DNA of 36,153 nt, from IMG/VR virus record IMGVR_UViG_3300008105_000050, positions 1-36,153 of that record. The stretch is one strand, 5' to 3'. The translations under genes and the position numbers were made by a program. Below the pieces are notes generated by a model. It saw nothing but the letters and a program-made list of their open reading frames with translations. It did no database searches and had not been told where the DNA came from. The DNA comes from a virus. Positions 35,059 through 36,153 of the stretch are shown here, in pieces. The number at the start of each line of letters is the position of its first letter. Position 1 is the first letter of the stretch.

Positions 35059-36153
35059 ACGTACTCCTGCCAGATAGCCATTAGGAAGCGGTCATAGTCA
35101 GTGTTGTTGTTAAGCTTGACTCTTGGCCCTTCACCCCAGATAGCTTCACCAATGGCATTAGTACCAATGATGATTGCACATTCTGCTTGACGTACTACAG
35201 AAGTACCATCAGCATAACCTTGTGAGGCTAGACCAGAGGTAGTTAGGGTAACTGGGATAGTAGGTAGGTTAGTTGCTTCAAACCAACGTACACCACCCAT
35301 GATGAACCCTAGTGGCATAACCATAGAGTGCATGAATCCAGTTTGACCATAGAAGCCACCACTCTTGACAAGGTCATTAGGTGACATTGTCCAGTCTTGT
35401 AGAGGCATCATCTGAGGTAGGGTTGCAGATTGTGCGCTCATGGGAAGCATGGATACTGGAACACCTGGGTACTGTGTTACCTGTAAGAAGCGTGAGTCTT
35501 GTTGTAGTTGCAACATGAACCCGGGGCTAGCCAATCCATGATACACATCACCGAAGTTAGATTGGAAAGGAGGGACTAAACGAGAGCGCATATCAGCGAC
35601 TACCTTAAGTACATCTCTAGTGAAGTCTAGTCGAGGTGCACCTGTAGCTGTGTTATAAGTACCACCATTAACTATACCTGCGGGGTTATAGTATCCACCC
35701 ACTAGGTTGTTAGCAACTTGTCCAGTGGTTGCTGTTGCGGGGTTAGCAGATAGAGCTAGACCGATGTAGACGCTATCCTTCCAACGGCGATAGTCTTCAA
35801 ATAGGGTTTCACTACCGATGGATTGATGGAACTGGTCAGCGCGGCTCATGTCATACAGGTTACGCTGCATGGTCATGAGGTCGAACATATTAATCTTTAA
35901 CACCCCGGGTTCATTGGGGTTGGTGCTATTACCAGTGGATGGGCCAGTAAACTCTTGAAGAGTAATGGTGACTGCTTCTTCTGGCAAGCCACGACCACCA
36001 CCAGTACCGATGACTTGTGATTTATCGCGTGCACGGGCAGAGAGTGTGTATGACCCTGGATCGTTCCAGAAGCCAAAGCGTTTCATACGTGCAGTAGAAC
36101 CCGGTTGAGCAGCCCAGTCATGTACGATTTGGGGTTGTACAACATACCGAGCA
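35025..36153 (-). CDS. Probable major capsid protein (partial, 5' end outside window)
   Basis: Open from the right edge without a stop; the coding sense continues upstream of the ATG at 36086 (ARYVVQPQIVHDWAAQPGST precedes it), so that ATG is internal. At least 375 residues. Gly/Ala-rich with FDLMTMQRNLYDMSRADQFH ... LKVVADMRSRLVPPFQSNFG ... FLQVTQYPGVP ... SMVMPLGFIMGGVRWFEATN, then AECAIIIGTNAIGEAIWGEG. Alternating strands, a domain order and length like phage HK97-type or N4-gp56-type capsid proteins, plus the gp49-like gene directly after it, support the call. Confidence 0.65.
   Translation of the reverse strand, partial: ARYVVQPQIVHDWAAQPGSTARMKRFGFWNDPGSYTLSARARDKSQVIGTGGGRGLPEEAVTITLQEFTGPSTGNSTNPNEPGVLKINMFDLMTMQRNLYDMSRADQFHQSIGSETLFEDYRRWKDSVYIGLALSANPATATTGQVANNLVGGYYNPAGIVNGGTYNTATGAPRLDFTRDVLKVVADMRSRLVPPFQSNFGDVYHGLASPGFMLQLQQDSRFLQVTQYPGVPVSMLPMSAQSATLPQMMPLQDWTMSPNDLVKSGGFYGQTGFMHSMVMPLGFIMGGVRWFEATNLPTIPVTLTTSGLASQGYADGTSVVRQAECAIIIGTNAIGEAIWGEGPRVKLNNNTDYDRFLMAIWQEYVLTILVTTLTE

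Overview
The window looks like part of the genome of a tailed phage (or phage-derived plasmid or prophage) of a filamentous cyanobacterium. Three things support this. Virion-type genes fill the right-hand third: a probable major capsid protein running off the right edge, an N4 gp49/Sf6 gp66 family protein, a beta-helix tailspike and fibre-like proteins. A phage-type replication and nucleotide module lies to the left: prim-pol/VapE-like primase, TOPRIM primase, SSB-like protein, Gp157-like protein, PD-(D/E)XK nuclease, two MazG-type pyrophosphohydrolases and a DUF932 protein. Dispersed CTACGCTA repeats and CRISPR-type repeats ending in GGGATTGAAAC are typical of Nostocales-like cyanobacteria. 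No terminase, portal, integrase or cas gene is visible, so this is a partial genome.

Layout. 1-2071: a plus-strand unknown gene with a strong terminator, then a minus-strand set (HNH-like protein and two small membrane proteins) and another plus-strand unknown gene. 2072-2288: a gene-free stretch with seven GGGTCG/CGACCC motifs, a perfect 14-bp hairpin and an AT-rich tract, next to the primase gene; a candidate replication origin. 2289-4413: minus-strand primase and a small upstream partner. 4548-23299: a long plus-strand early/middle region of mostly small genes, broken by one minus-strand pair (Dps-like ferritin and a possible acyltransferase, 18085-19357) and by two non-coding stretches (11880-12357 and 14645-15922). 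23219-36153: minus-strand late structural genes, with small plus-strand genes slotted between them.

Three features stand out. (1) A family of at least 27 short hairpins with a GCTACGCTA or CTACGGGG core sits in front of plus-strand genes. The flanking stems differ in sequence between copies but stay paired, and all but one copy point the same way. (2) CRISPR-type repeats without cas genes: one solitary 37-nt repeat at 12170-12206, and a second identical copy plus a diverged one at 15246-15327, directly downstream of a tRNA-Leu-like element. These fit the idea of solitary repeat units acting as decoys against a host CRISPR-Cas system. (3) The late region is a mosaic. Opposite-strand gene cassettes, several led by the hairpin, sit between virion genes with tail-to-tail overlaps, and two places keep fragments of a second, diverged allele of a neighbouring gene.

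Many small genes have no recognisable function. They are described by what can be seen. Functional calls rest on motifs read by eye, not on searches.
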